The notes under the pieces: generated by a model
What the model was told of the DNA's origin: nothing
The model's input: the letters and a program-made list of their open reading frames with translations, nothing else
Database searches by the model: none
Program-made: the position numbers and the translations under genes
Shown: positions 39,890 through 47,484 of the stretch, piece after piece
Layout of the letters: the number at the start of each line of letters is the position of its first letter
How positions within the stretch are numbered: the stretch's first letter is position 1
Origin: Aphanothece cf. minutissima CCALA 015
GTDB lineage: Bacteria; Cyanobacteriota; Cyanobacteriia; PCC-6307; Cyanobiaceae
DNA length: 64,000 nt
Assembly (NCBI GenBank): GCA_003003925.1
Contig: PVWP01000008.1
Coordinates: 1 to 64,000 of the forward strand
Direction: 5' to 3'

Positions 39890-40572
39890 TCCTGGGCCGT
39901 CTTGTTCTGGGCCGCCTGGTTCTTGGCCGCCTGGTCCAGCCAGGCCCGCCGCAGCAGGGCGTTAGCGGCGGCACCCACCAGGCCGGCGCCGCCCTTGCTG
40001 CCCTCCAGGCGGATCTGGGGGAGGGTGCTGGCGGCGAGATGGCGCTTGCTCTCGGCCACCCCCACGAACCCCACCGGCATGCCGATCACCAGGGCCGGCG
40101 CGGCGACCGTTCCGGCCTCCACCAGCTCCAGCAGCCGCTCCAGGGCCGTGGGGGCGCTGCCCACCAGCACCACCGCTCCGGGGTGCTCCACCAGCGCCCG
40201 CTCCATGCCCGCCGCCGCCCGGGTGCCGCCAACAGGTGCCACCGACGGCGCCCAGGCCAGCACCGACAGCACCGGATTGGCGAAGGTGCGCCGGGCCATG
40301 GGGGCCACGGCCGCCGCGGCCATGGCCGTGTCGGTGAGGATCGGCACACCGGCCGCCAGGGCTTGGAGGCCGGCAGCGCAGGCCCCCGGACCCATACGCA
40401 GATCCGTCGCCAGGGCCAGGTCGCCGCTGCTGTGCACCAGGCGTTCGAGAACCTCCTGCTCCACCCCCTCCAGGCCGGTGGGCCCCAGCCAGCCGCGGAT
40501 ACGGCGCACGCTCTCCCGGAAGATCGGATGGTCGAGGGAGGCCGCGGAGCCGGAAGAATCGAAGCTGTCCAT
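39862..40572 (-). CDS. cobH: precorrin-8X methylmutase (cobalamin pathway)
   Basis: Moves the C11 methyl group to C12 to form hydrogenobyrinate (CobH) or its cobalt form (CbiC). The 236 residues contain [15 protein letters not shown], a CobH-type [19 protein letters not shown] with the catalytic His, [33 protein letters not shown], and [20 protein letters not shown]. The C-terminal 25 residues are a degenerate repeat (see the repeat feature) not found in typical members. They run past the mutS stop on the opposite strand. The ATG at 40572 begins [16 protein letters not shown]; longer frames run antisense to the next gene. Confidence 0.9.
   Translation of the reverse strand: MDSFDSSGSAASLDHPIFRESVRRIRGWLGPTGLEGVEQEVLERLVHSSGDLALATDLRMGPGACAAGLQALAAGVPILTDTAMAAAAVAPMARRTFANPVLSVLAWAPSVAPVGGTRAAAGMERALVEHPGAVVLVGSAPTALERLLELVEAGTVAAPALVIGMPVGFVGVAESKRHLAASTLPQIRLEGSKGGAGLVGAAANALLRRAWLDQAAKNQAAQNKTAQDQAALDPPP
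39874..39933 (-). repeat. four degenerate 15-bp tandem repeats at the 3' end of the cobH-like gene
   Basis: On the minus strand the codons read [20 protein letters not shown], four successive 15-base units. The first two differ at a single codon. The last full unit begins at the mutS stop codon region (39887-39889). Repeat growth probably pushed the cobH stop into mutS. Confidence 0.75.
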
Positions 40573-40810
40573 CGCCTGCGGCGCCCCGGGGCGCAGAACC
40601 TCCCCCGGCGCCCGGCGCGGCCTGCAGCCCGGAAGGGGAAACGGCGAGGCTACGGGAGGCGCCGGTCGGGGCGGTGCGCCGAAGGGGCGAGACCTCAGCC
40701 ATGCCGATGGGCTTGGCCCTTGCCGGGGCCGGGAGAGGGGCCCAAGAGCCGGAACAGAGCCAGGCGAAGGGGCAAGGACAGGGGCAGTCGTTCTCCACCG
40801 AATCCGAGTC
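40573..40810. other. intergenic region between the cobH-like gene and the antitoxin-toxin fusion
   Basis: With the operator that follows, this is a 279-base divergent region. It contains an imperfect hairpin near 40707-40747 (CTTGGCCC pairing with GGGCCCAAG). No cobalamin riboswitch B12 box was found upstream of the cobH-like gene. Confidence 0.4.
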
Positions 40811-40827
40811 CTGTACATTGTGTACAG
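40811..40827. promoter_or_regulatory. palindromic operator with two TGTACA hexamers, overlapping a -10 element
   Basis: CTGTACATTGTGTACAG is a perfect inverted repeat of seven bases around TTG. It contains two TGTACA hexamers (40812-40817 and 40821-40826) with centres nine bases apart. TGTACA is the core bound by the YefM antitoxin in its own operator, and the P1 Phd operator has the related GTGTACAC. A TAnnnT -10 candidate (TACATT, 40814-40819) lies inside it, 32 bases before the fusion gene. Binding would therefore block transcription; this is inference. Confidence 0.75.
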
Positions 40828-40851
40828 ATTCCGATATCGGCCCCGCGACCC

Positions 40852-41532
40852 ATGCACACCCTCGGCGTGCTCGAGGCCAGGAAGCGTTTCCCCGAACTGC
40901 TCGATCGGGCCCGCGACGGCGAGGAGACCCTGATCGCACGCCATGGCCACGCGGTGGCTGCCCTGGTCCCCCTGTGGCGACGCCACCGTGCCCAGCGCCA
41001 GGCCCTGCTCGCCCTCCAGGGCAGCGGCCGCGACTGCTGGCCGGACCACCGGCCGCCCCCCGCCGGCAGCGGCGGGCCCATCGAGCCCTTGGACGGCGGC
41101 GCCACCCTGGTCCTCGGGTCGGCCGTGGCCATCGACGCCACGGTGCTGATTCCCTGGCTGCGCGGGGACGCCTCAAGCCGCCGGCACGAGCCCCTGATCG
41201 CCGCGATCGCCGCTGGCCACTGGCGCGGGGTCCTGAGCATGGCCACCCTGAGGACGCTGGTGGAGGGGCCCCTGCTCCAGGGGGACGAAGCCCTGGCGGC
41301 CCGCTACGAAGCCGTGTTCAGTGATCCTGCGGCCTGGACCCTGGTGAGCCTCACCCCCCAGGTGGCCCTGGCGGCGGCGCGCCTGCAGCGGCCCGGCAGC
41401 GGGCCGGCCCTGGGGCCCGATGGCGCCCTGGAGCTGGCCTCGGCCCTGCATGGCGGCGCCACGGCGATGATCAGCCGGGACCCCCGCCTGCTCGCCTCCC
41501 TGCCGGTGCCGGCGCGACCGCCTCTTCCCTGA
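40852..41532 (+). CDS. fused Phd/YefM-type antitoxin and PIN-domain (VapC-type) toxin
   Basis: One 226-residue frame. Residues 1-40 are a Phd/YefM DNA-binding domain (GVLEARKRFPELLDRARDGE, then LIARHGHAVAALVPL). Residues about 48-63 match the antitoxin tail (ALLALQGSGRDCW). A linker (64-91) follows, then a PIN nuclease domain from residue 92: VAIDATVLIPWL (D95), TLVEGPLL (E138), GPDGALELASAL (D190), SRDPRL (D210). All four acidic positions of a PIN active site are kept. The in-frame GTG at 41125 (MAIDATVL if used) would give a free 135-residue toxin. The stop overlaps the holA ATG by one base. Probably self-regulated through the operator at 40811. Confidence 0.82.
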   Translation: MHTLGVLEARKRFPELLDRARDGEETLIARHGHAVAALVPLWRRHRAQRQALLALQGSGRDCWPDHRPPPAGSGGPIEPLDGGATLVLGSAVAIDATVLIPWLRGDASSRRHEPLIAAIAAGHWRGVLSMATLRTLVEGPLLQGDEALAARYEAVFSDPAAWTLVSLTPQVALAAARLQRPGSGPALGPDGALELASALHGGATAMISRDPRLLASLPVPARPPLP

Positions 41533-42557
41533 TGCCCATTCACCTCTACTGGGGCGACGACGAGGCCGCCCGGCAGCGGGCCCTGGCGGCGCAGATCGAG
41601 GCCCTGGTGGATCCCACCTGGGCCGCGATCAACCTCAGCCGCCTGGACGGGGCCGATGCCGGCCAGGCGGCCCGGGCCCTCGAGGAGGCCCGCACCCCCC
41701 CCTTCGGCGCCGGGGCCCGGGTGGTGGTGCTGCAGCGCAGTCCCTTCTGCCAGGCCTGCCCGGCGGAGCTGGCCGCCCAGCTGGAGGCCGCCGTCGAGCT
41801 GATCCCCCCCGACGGCCACCTGTTCCTGGTCAGTGAAGGCAAACCGGACGCCCGGCTGCGCACCACCAAGCGTCTGCGGACCCTGGCCGAAGAGCAATCC
41901 TTCACCCTGCCGCCGATCTGGGATGGAGCCGGGCAGATCGAGCGGGTGCAGAGCGCCGCCCGGGACCGGGGCCTGACCCTGGCACCGGCGGCGGCCGAGG
42001 CCCTGGCCGAGGCGATCGGAAGCGACGGGATGCGACTGGCCAGCGAGCTGGAGAAGCTGGCCCTTCATGCCGGCGGTGGCGGCGGTGGTGGCAGTGGCGG
42101 CGGTGGTGGTGGCCCGATCACGGCCGAGGCGGTGGCCGCCCTGATCGGCGGCCAGGTGACCAGCAGCCTGGCCGTGGGCGATGCCCTGCTGGCCCAGCAC
42201 CCCGCCGAGGCCATCGCCCTGGTGGAGGCCCTGCTGGAGGTGGGCGAGCCCGCCCTGCGCATCGTGGCGGCCCTGGCCAGTCAGATCCGGGGCTGGCTGT
42301 GGGTGTGCCTGCTGGAGCGCAGCGGCGAGCAGGACGTGGCCGTGATCGCCAAGGCCGCAGGGATCGGCAATCCCAAGCGGATCTACGTGATGCGCAAGCA
42401 GATCCGCGGCCGCAGCCCCGACCAGCTGCTGGCCCTGCTGCGCCGCCTGCTCGATGTGGAGGCGGCCCTCAAGCGCGGTGCCGACCCCGGTGACGCCTTC
42501 CGGGACGGGTTCCTGCTGGCCGCCCTGGCGCAGCCCGGGAGCGGCCCGCGTCGATAA
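41532..42557 (+). CDS. holA: DNA polymerase III subunit delta
   Basis: Clamp-loader subunit that opens the sliding clamp during replication. The 341 residues follow the HolA layout. The N-terminal PIHLYWGDDEAARQRALAAQI precedes a degenerate AAA+ region (LNLSRLDGADAGQ-like strand, VVVLQRSPFC, HLFLVSEGKPDARLRTTKRL), a lid domain and the C-terminal collar (LWVCLLERSGEQDVAVIAKAAGIGNPKRIYVMRKQIRGRS). A 14-residue glycine run interrupts it at residues 181-194. It starts one base inside the stop of the antitoxin-toxin gene, so the two are probably translationally coupled. Confidence 0.88.
   Translation: MPIHLYWGDDEAARQRALAAQIEALVDPTWAAINLSRLDGADAGQAARALEEARTPPFGAGARVVVLQRSPFCQACPAELAAQLEAAVELIPPDGHLFLVSEGKPDARLRTTKRLRTLAEEQSFTLPPIWDGAGQIERVQSAARDRGLTLAPAAAEALAEAIGSDGMRLASELEKLALHAGGGGGGGSGGGGGGPITAEAVAALIGGQVTSSLAVGDALLAQHPAEAIALVEALLEVGEPALRIVAALASQIRGWLWVCLLERSGEQDVAVIAKAAGIGNPKRIYVMRKQIRGRSPDQLLALLRRLLDVEAALKRGADPGDAFRDGFLLAALAQPGSGPRR
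42072..42113 (+). repeat. glycine-codon repeat inside holA
   Basis: Thirteen Gly codons and one Ser (seven Gly, Ser, six Gly) built from GGC and GGT triplets, in frame. It lies between the AAA+ part and the lid/collar of HolA and probably forms a flexible linker. Triplet slippage is the likely source. Confidence 0.85.
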
Positions 42558-42558
42558 T
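42553..42558 (+). promoter_or_regulatory. possible -10 element of lysC
   Basis: GATAAT overlaps the holA stop and lies 27 bases before the lysC ATG at 42586. It resembles the consensus TATAAT. Pattern only. Confidence 0.35.
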
Positions 42559-42585
42559 CGGGCCCGACGCGCCAGCGACGAGCCC

Positions 42586-44400
42586 ATGGCCCTGCTGATT
42601 CAGAAGTTCGGGGGGACCTCGGTGGCGGACACCGAGCGGATCCGGGCGGTGGCCCGCCGCATCGCCGCGAGCCGCGAGGAGGGCCACGAGCTGGTGATCG
42701 TCGTGTCGGCCATGGGCCACACCACCGACCAGCTGACCGGCATGGCCGCCAGCCTCTGCAGCGATCCGCCCCGCCGCGAGATGGACATGCTGCTGGCCAC
42801 GGGCGAGCAGGTGTCGATCGCCCTGCTGTCGATGGCCCTCCATGCCGAAGGCGTGCCCGCCGTCTCGATGACCGGCACCCAGGCAGGGATCATCACCGAA
42901 TCGGCCCATGGCCGGGCCCGGATCCTGGAGGTGCGCACCGAGCGACTGCGCCGCCTGCTGGAGGACGGCCACGTGGTGGTGGTGGCCGGCTTCCAGGGCA
43001 CCAGCAGCGGCCATGCCGGCACCCCGGAGATCACCACCCTGGGCCGGGGCGGCTCCGACACCTCCGCGGTGGCGCTGGCGGCCGCCCTCGGCGCCGACGG
43101 CTGCGAGATCTACACCGACGTGCCCGGGGTGCTCACCACCGACCCCCGCAAGGTGAGCGATGCCCAGCTGATGGAGAGCGTCAGCTGTGACGAGATGCTG
43201 GAACTGGCGAGCCTCGGGGCCGCGGTGCTCCACCCCCGGGCCGTGGAGATCGCCCGCAACTACGGGGTGCCCCTGACGGTGCGCTCCAGCTGGAGCCAGG
43301 CACCCGGCACCCGGCTCACCAGCGGTCCGGCCCGCCCGATCGGTAGTGAGGGGCTGGAGCTGGGCCGGCCCGTGGACGGGGCGGAGCTCGAGGCCGACCA
43401 GGCGGTGCTGGCCCTCTCCCACGTGCCCGACCGGCCGGGGGTGGCCGCCACCCTGTTCGAGGCCCTCGGCGCCGCCGGCCTCAACGTCGACCTGATCGTC
43501 CAGGCGATCCACGAGGGCGCCAGCAACGACATCGCCTTCACCCTGGCGGCGACGGAAATGGAGCGTGCCCGCCAGGTGTGCCAGGAGGTGCTGGCGGCGA
43601 TGGGGGCCGATGGGGCCCAGCTCTCGGCCGAGGCGGGCATGGCCAAGCTCAGCATCGCCGGGGCCGGCATCCTCGGTCGCCCCGGGGTGGCGGCCCGGCT
43701 GTTCGACACCATGGCCCGTCTCGGCATCAACCTGCGCCTGATCGCCACCAGCGAGGTGAAGGTGAGCTGCGTGGTGGATGGCCAGCTGGGGGCCCGGGCC
43801 CTGCGGGCCGCCGGCGAGGCCTTCGAGCTCTCCGACCAGCAGCTGCGCCACGATCCGCCCCCCTGCCACCTCGGGGACCCGGCGGTGCGGGGGGTGGCCC
43901 TCGACCGCGACCAGGTGCAGGTGTCGGTGCGGCGGGTGCCCGACCGGCCGGGGGTCGCCGCGGCCATCTGCCGGGCCCTGGCCGATGCGGGCATCAGCCT
44001 CGACGCCATCGTGCAGTCGGAGCGCACCCACGGCGGCCCCGAGGACCGGCGGCGCGACATGAGCTTCACCCTGCGGCGCGACGACCGGCCGGCGGCGGAG
44101 CGGGCCCTGGCCCCGATCCTGCGCCAGTGGGACGGCGCCGGCTTCGAGGAGGGCCCCGCCATCGCCAGGGTCAGCGCCGTGGGGGCCGGGATGGCCTGCA
44201 CCGCCGGCACGGCGGCGCGGATGTTCCGTTCCCTGGCCGACGCGGGCATCAACATCTCCCTGATCGCCACCAGCGAGATCCGCACCAGCTGCGTGGTGGC
44301 GGAGGCCGATGGCGTGCGCGCCCTGCAGGCGGTGCACCAGGCCTTCGGCCTCGGCGGCGCCGAGCGGCACGCGGCCGAGGGGACGGAAGCGCCAGCCTGA
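42586..44400 (+). CDS. lysC: aspartate kinase with four ACT domains
   Basis: Phosphorylates aspartate, the entry to lysine, threonine and methionine synthesis. The 604 residues have a kinase domain with LIQKFGGTSVADTERIRAVA, TLGRGGSDTSAVALAAALGAD and YTDVPGVLTTDPRKV. Two tandem pairs of ACT domains follow (about 275-430 and 440-600), each with a DRPGVAA-type ligand loop. Two ACT pairs, instead of the usual one, are the known cyanobacterial form and allow control by lysine and threonine. The longer frame upstream overlaps holA and was rejected. dapA and asd of the same pathway are also in the window. Confidence 0.95.
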   Translation: MALLIQKFGGTSVADTERIRAVARRIAASREEGHELVIVVSAMGHTTDQLTGMAASLCSDPPRREMDMLLATGEQVSIALLSMALHAEGVPAVSMTGTQAGIITESAHGRARILEVRTERLRRLLEDGHVVVVAGFQGTSSGHAGTPEITTLGRGGSDTSAVALAAALGADGCEIYTDVPGVLTTDPRKVSDAQLMESVSCDEMLELASLGAAVLHPRAVEIARNYGVPLTVRSSWSQAPGTRLTSGPARPIGSEGLELGRPVDGAELEADQAVLALSHVPDRPGVAATLFEALGAAGLNVDLIVQAIHEGASNDIAFTLAATEMERARQVCQEVLAAMGADGAQLSAEAGMAKLSIAGAGILGRPGVAARLFDTMARLGINLRLIATSEVKVSCVVDGQLGARALRAAGEAFELSDQQLRHDPPPCHLGDPAVRGVALDRDQVQVSVRRVPDRPGVAAAICRALADAGISLDAIVQSERTHGGPEDRRRDMSFTLRRDDRPAAERALAPILRQWDGAGFEEGPAIARVSAVGAGMACTAGTAARMFRSLADAGINISLIATSEIRTSCVVAEADGVRALQAVHQAFGLGGAERHAAEGTEAPA

Positions 44401-44411
44401 CCGCGGCTTCC

Positions 44412-44417
44412 TAGTCT
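44412..44417 (+). promoter_or_regulatory. possible -10 element of the metallo-hydrolase/GAF gene
   Basis: TAGTCT lies 23 bases before the ATG at 44441. Pattern only. Confidence 0.3.
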
Positions 44418-44440
44418 TGGGGCCCCGCCAGGAACGGGAC

Positions 44441-46276
44441 ATGTTGGTTCGGTTCTGGGGAACCCGCGGTTCGATCGCCAAGCCCGGCCCGGAGACCTTC
44501 CGCTTCGGTGGCAACACCTCCTGCGTGGAGGTCCGCTCCGATGCCGGCACCCTGCTGGTGATCGACTGCGGCACCGGTGCCCACGGCCTGGGCCAGGCCC
44601 TGATGCAGGAGCGGCCCGACGGCATGGAGGGGTCGCTGCTGATCAGCCACACCCACTGGGACCACATCCAGGGCTTTCCCTTCTTCGCCCCCTTCTTCGC
44701 CCCTGGCCACACCTGGGACGTCTTCGGGCCGAGCGGCCTCTCGGGAAGCCTGCGCAGCGTGCTCTCCGGCCAGATGCAGCACGCCTACTTCCCCGTCACC
44801 CTCGAGCAGTTCGCCGCCACGATCCGCTACCACGACCTGCACGAGGGCACGTTCCGGATCGGGGATGTGACGATCACGACCCATCTGCTCAACCATCCCG
44901 CCCTCACCCTGGCCTACCGGCTGCAGGCGGACGGGGCCACGGTCATCTACTGCTGCGACCACGAACCCCACGACCCCGCCCTGGCCAGCGGCCTCGGTCC
45001 GCTCTCCGGCCAGGACCTGCACTACGCCGCGTTCATCGAAGGGGCCGACCTGGTGATCCACGACGCCCAGTACACCGCCCTGGAGTTCCCGGCCAAGCTC
45101 GGCTGGGGCCACAGCTCGGTGGAGTACGCCGTGCGCCTCTGCGAGGAGGCCGGGGTGGCCCGGCTGGCGCTCACCCACCACGACCCCCTGCGCAACGACG
45201 CGACCATCGACCTGATTCTGGCCGGTGTGCGCGCCGATCTGGCCGCGCGGGGCAGCCCCCTGGAGGTGCTGGCGGCTGCGGAGGGCCTGCTGCTGCACAC
45301 CACTGCCCGCACCCCGAAGGCCGGCAACGGCGCCCCGCCGGCCGAAGCGGGGAACGACCCCGCCACCGGGGCCCTCAGCGACGATTCCGGCGGGCCTCCG
45401 GCCCTGGTCTGGGTGACGGACCGGGATCTGGAGGCGGCCCTCATCACCGCCCTGCGCCTGGAGGGCCTGCCCTTCCATGTCTGCGGCGGCGAAGCCGATC
45501 TGCGGCAGCGTCTCGAGCGCGAAGGAGCCTCCCTGCTGCTGCTGGAGCAGGCGCTCCCCGTCCGCGATGGCCCCGCCCTGGTCCGCAGGCTGCGGGAGAC
45601 CCCGGCCACGGCGGCAGCCGAGATCCCGGTGGTGATGCTGGCGGCCGTGGAGGAGCAGGCCCGCCACGACGACCCCCTGGTCAGCGAGTGGCTGGTGCTG
45701 CCGGTCTCCGAGAGCTACCTGCGGGCCCGGCTCCGGGCCTGGAGCCTGCGCACCCCCTGCCGCTGGGAGCGGGCCCGCCCCCCCCAGGACGAGGAAGGGC
45801 GCCTGCGGCGGCTGGCGGAGCTGGGCCTGCTGGACACGGAGCGGGAGGAACGCTTTGACCGGCTGACCCGGATCGCTGCCGCCGCCTTCGATGTGCCGAT
45901 CGCCCTGATCAGCCTGATCGATGCCGAGCGGCAGTGGTTCAAGTCCAGCCATGGCCTGGCCACCTGCCAGACCTCCCGCGACCTGGCCTTCTGTGCCCAT
46001 GCCATCAGCCAGCGGTCGGACCTGCTGGTGGCGGACACCTGGCTCGACGAGCGCTTCGCGGAGAATCCCCTGGTGCTGGGGGAGCCCCGGATCCGCTTCT
46101 ATGCGGGCTCGCCCCTGATCCTCGACGACGGCACCTGTCTGGGCACACTGTGTCTGATCGACACCCGCCCGCGTCAGCTCAGCGGCGCCGAACTCTCCCT
46201 GCTCCACGACCTGCGCGACCTGGTGCTTCTGGAGCTGTCCCCCCAGCCATGGCCCGTCGCCCTCCACCATTCCTGA
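44441..46276 (+). CDS. metallo-beta-lactamase-fold hydrolase fused to a pseudo-receiver and a GAF domain
   Basis: A 611-residue fusion. Residues 1-290 are an MBL-fold hydrolase (VRFWGTRGSIAKPGP, the metal motif SHTHWDH at 69-75, CCDHEPHD, HDAQYT, LALTHHDP), similar to enzymes that cleave cyclic nucleotides or phosphodiesters. Residues about 320-437 resemble a response-regulator receiver, but the phosphorylated Asp is Glu (E369 in LLLLEQALPVRDG) and the conserved Lys is absent. Residues about 450-597 are a GAF domain (FDRLTRIAAAAFDVPIALISLIDAERQWFKS). The whole suggests a ligand-gated second-messenger hydrolase; the ligand is unknown. Its 3' end overlaps the next gene by 28 bases. Confidence 0.87.
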   Translation: MLVRFWGTRGSIAKPGPETFRFGGNTSCVEVRSDAGTLLVIDCGTGAHGLGQALMQERPDGMEGSLLISHTHWDHIQGFPFFAPFFAPGHTWDVFGPSGLSGSLRSVLSGQMQHAYFPVTLEQFAATIRYHDLHEGTFRIGDVTITTHLLNHPALTLAYRLQADGATVIYCCDHEPHDPALASGLGPLSGQDLHYAAFIEGADLVIHDAQYTALEFPAKLGWGHSSVEYAVRLCEEAGVARLALTHHDPLRNDATIDLILAGVRADLAARGSPLEVLAAAEGLLLHTTARTPKAGNGAPPAEAGNDPATGALSDDSGGPPALVWVTDRDLEAALITALRLEGLPFHVCGGEADLRQRLEREGASLLLLEQALPVRDGPALVRRLRETPATAAAEIPVVMLAAVEEQARHDDPLVSEWLVLPVSESYLRARLRAWSLRTPCRWERARPPQDEEGRLRRLAELGLLDTEREERFDRLTRIAAAAFDVPIALISLIDAERQWFKSSHGLATCQTSRDLAFCAHAISQRSDLLVADTWLDERFAENPLVLGEPRIRFYAGSPLILDDGTCLGTLCLIDTRPRQLSGAELSLLHDLRDLVLLELSPQPWPVALHHS

Positions 46277-47406
46277 ACTGGCTGGCCGGTGTTCTCCTGC
46301 TGCCGGTCCTGGGCAGCTGCCAGGGCGCGGCCGTCTCCGCCCCGGTGCGCAGCGTGCCGGTGGTGGGTGGCCTCGAGCACCCCTGGGCCGTGGCCTGGCT
46401 GCCGGGGGGCGACCTGCTGATCACGGAGCGGCCAGGCCGGCTGCGCCTGGTGCGGGGCGGCGTGCTGCAGGCCGAGCCGATCCGCGGCGTGCCGGAAGTG
46501 CTGGCCGCCGGCCAGGGGGGCCTGCTGGATGTGGCCGTCCATCCCGACTTCGCCACCAACCGCTGGATCTATCTCACCTATGCGGCCGGCAGCGCCGACG
46601 CCAACCACACCCGGCTGGCCCGGGCCCGCTTCGACGGCCGTGCCCTCAGCGATCTGCAGGTGCTGTACGCGGTGCCGCAGCGCAAGAGCGGCGCCCAGCA
46701 CTTCGGCTCCCGCCTGCTCTGGCTCCCGGATCTCACCCTGCTGCTGGCGATCGGAGACGGGGGCAATCCCCCGATCGAACTGGAGGGGCAGCTGATCCGC
46801 ACCCAGGCCCAGAACCCGCTCAGCGCCCTGGGCAAGGTGCTGCGCCTCAACGACGACGGCACCCCGGCCCGGGGCAATCCCTTCGCCGGCCAGCCCGGCG
46901 CGCTGCCGGGGCTGTGGAGTCTCGGGCACCGCAACATCCAGGGAATGGCCCTCGATCCCCGCACGGGCCGGGTCTGGGCAAGTGAGCACGGCGCCCGCGA
47001 TGGCGACGAGCTCAACCGGATCGAGGCCAGCGTGAACTATGGCTGGCCGCGGGTGACCCACAGCCGCGAGTACTTCGGCCCGCCGATCGCACCGGCCACC
47101 AGCGCCCCGGGCCTGCGGGATCCGGTCCTCGTCTGGACGCCCGCCATCGCCCCCTCCGGCCTGGCGGTCTACGACGGCGATCGCTATCCAGGCTGGCGCG
47201 GTGATCTCTTCGCCGGCGGACTGGTGTCCCGGCAGGTGCATCGGCTGCGCCTGGATCCAGCGGGATCGGTGACACCCCAGCAGGAGATTCCCATCGGCGC
47301 CCGGGTGCGGGACGTGCGCCAGGGCCCGGACGGCTACCTGTACGTGCTCACCGACGGGGCCGGTGATGGCCAGCTGCTGCGCCTGGAACCGATCGGAGCG
47401 CCATGA
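46249..47406 (+). CDS. PQQ-dependent sugar dehydrogenase-like lipoprotein (YliI / Asd-type)
   Basis: A 385-residue six-bladed beta-propeller of the soluble aldose dehydrogenase family, which oxidises sugars outside the cytoplasm with PQQ. The signal peptide ends in a lipobox-like LLPVLGSC. Family motifs are LEHPWAVAWLPGGDLLITERPGRL, GQGGLLDVAVHPDF, QHFGSRLLWLPD, GDGGNP, LWSLGHRNIQGMALDP and WASEHGARDGDELNRIE. No PQQ biosynthesis gene is present here, so the cofactor and activity are open. The start at 46249 lies inside the preceding gene, which suggests coupled translation. Confidence 0.87.
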   Translation: MARRPPPFLNWLAGVLLLPVLGSCQGAAVSAPVRSVPVVGGLEHPWAVAWLPGGDLLITERPGRLRLVRGGVLQAEPIRGVPEVLAAGQGGLLDVAVHPDFATNRWIYLTYAAGSADANHTRLARARFDGRALSDLQVLYAVPQRKSGAQHFGSRLLWLPDLTLLLAIGDGGNPPIELEGQLIRTQAQNPLSALGKVLRLNDDGTPARGNPFAGQPGALPGLWSLGHRNIQGMALDPRTGRVWASEHGARDGDELNRIEASVNYGWPRVTHSREYFGPPIAPATSAPGLRDPVLVWTPAIAPSGLAVYDGDRYPGWRGDLFAGGLVSRQVHRLRLDPAGSVTPQQEIPIGARVRDVRQGPDGYLYVLTDGAGDGQLLRLEPIGAP

Positions 47407-47484
47407 AGTTCGGAGCGTCCTGACGTCTGGATTAGCGTTCGATCTCCCTGGAACCCTCTCCATTCACATGGGCCGTCAATTCCC

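Noticed and set aside
40573..40810. Cobalamin riboswitch upstream of the cobH-like gene
   Set aside because: No B12 box or matching stem structure was found on the minus strand.
41213..41220. HIP1-type palindrome GCGATCGC as a marker repeat
   Set aside because: Only scattered copies were noticed (another near 56249); not clearly above chance in this GC-rich window.
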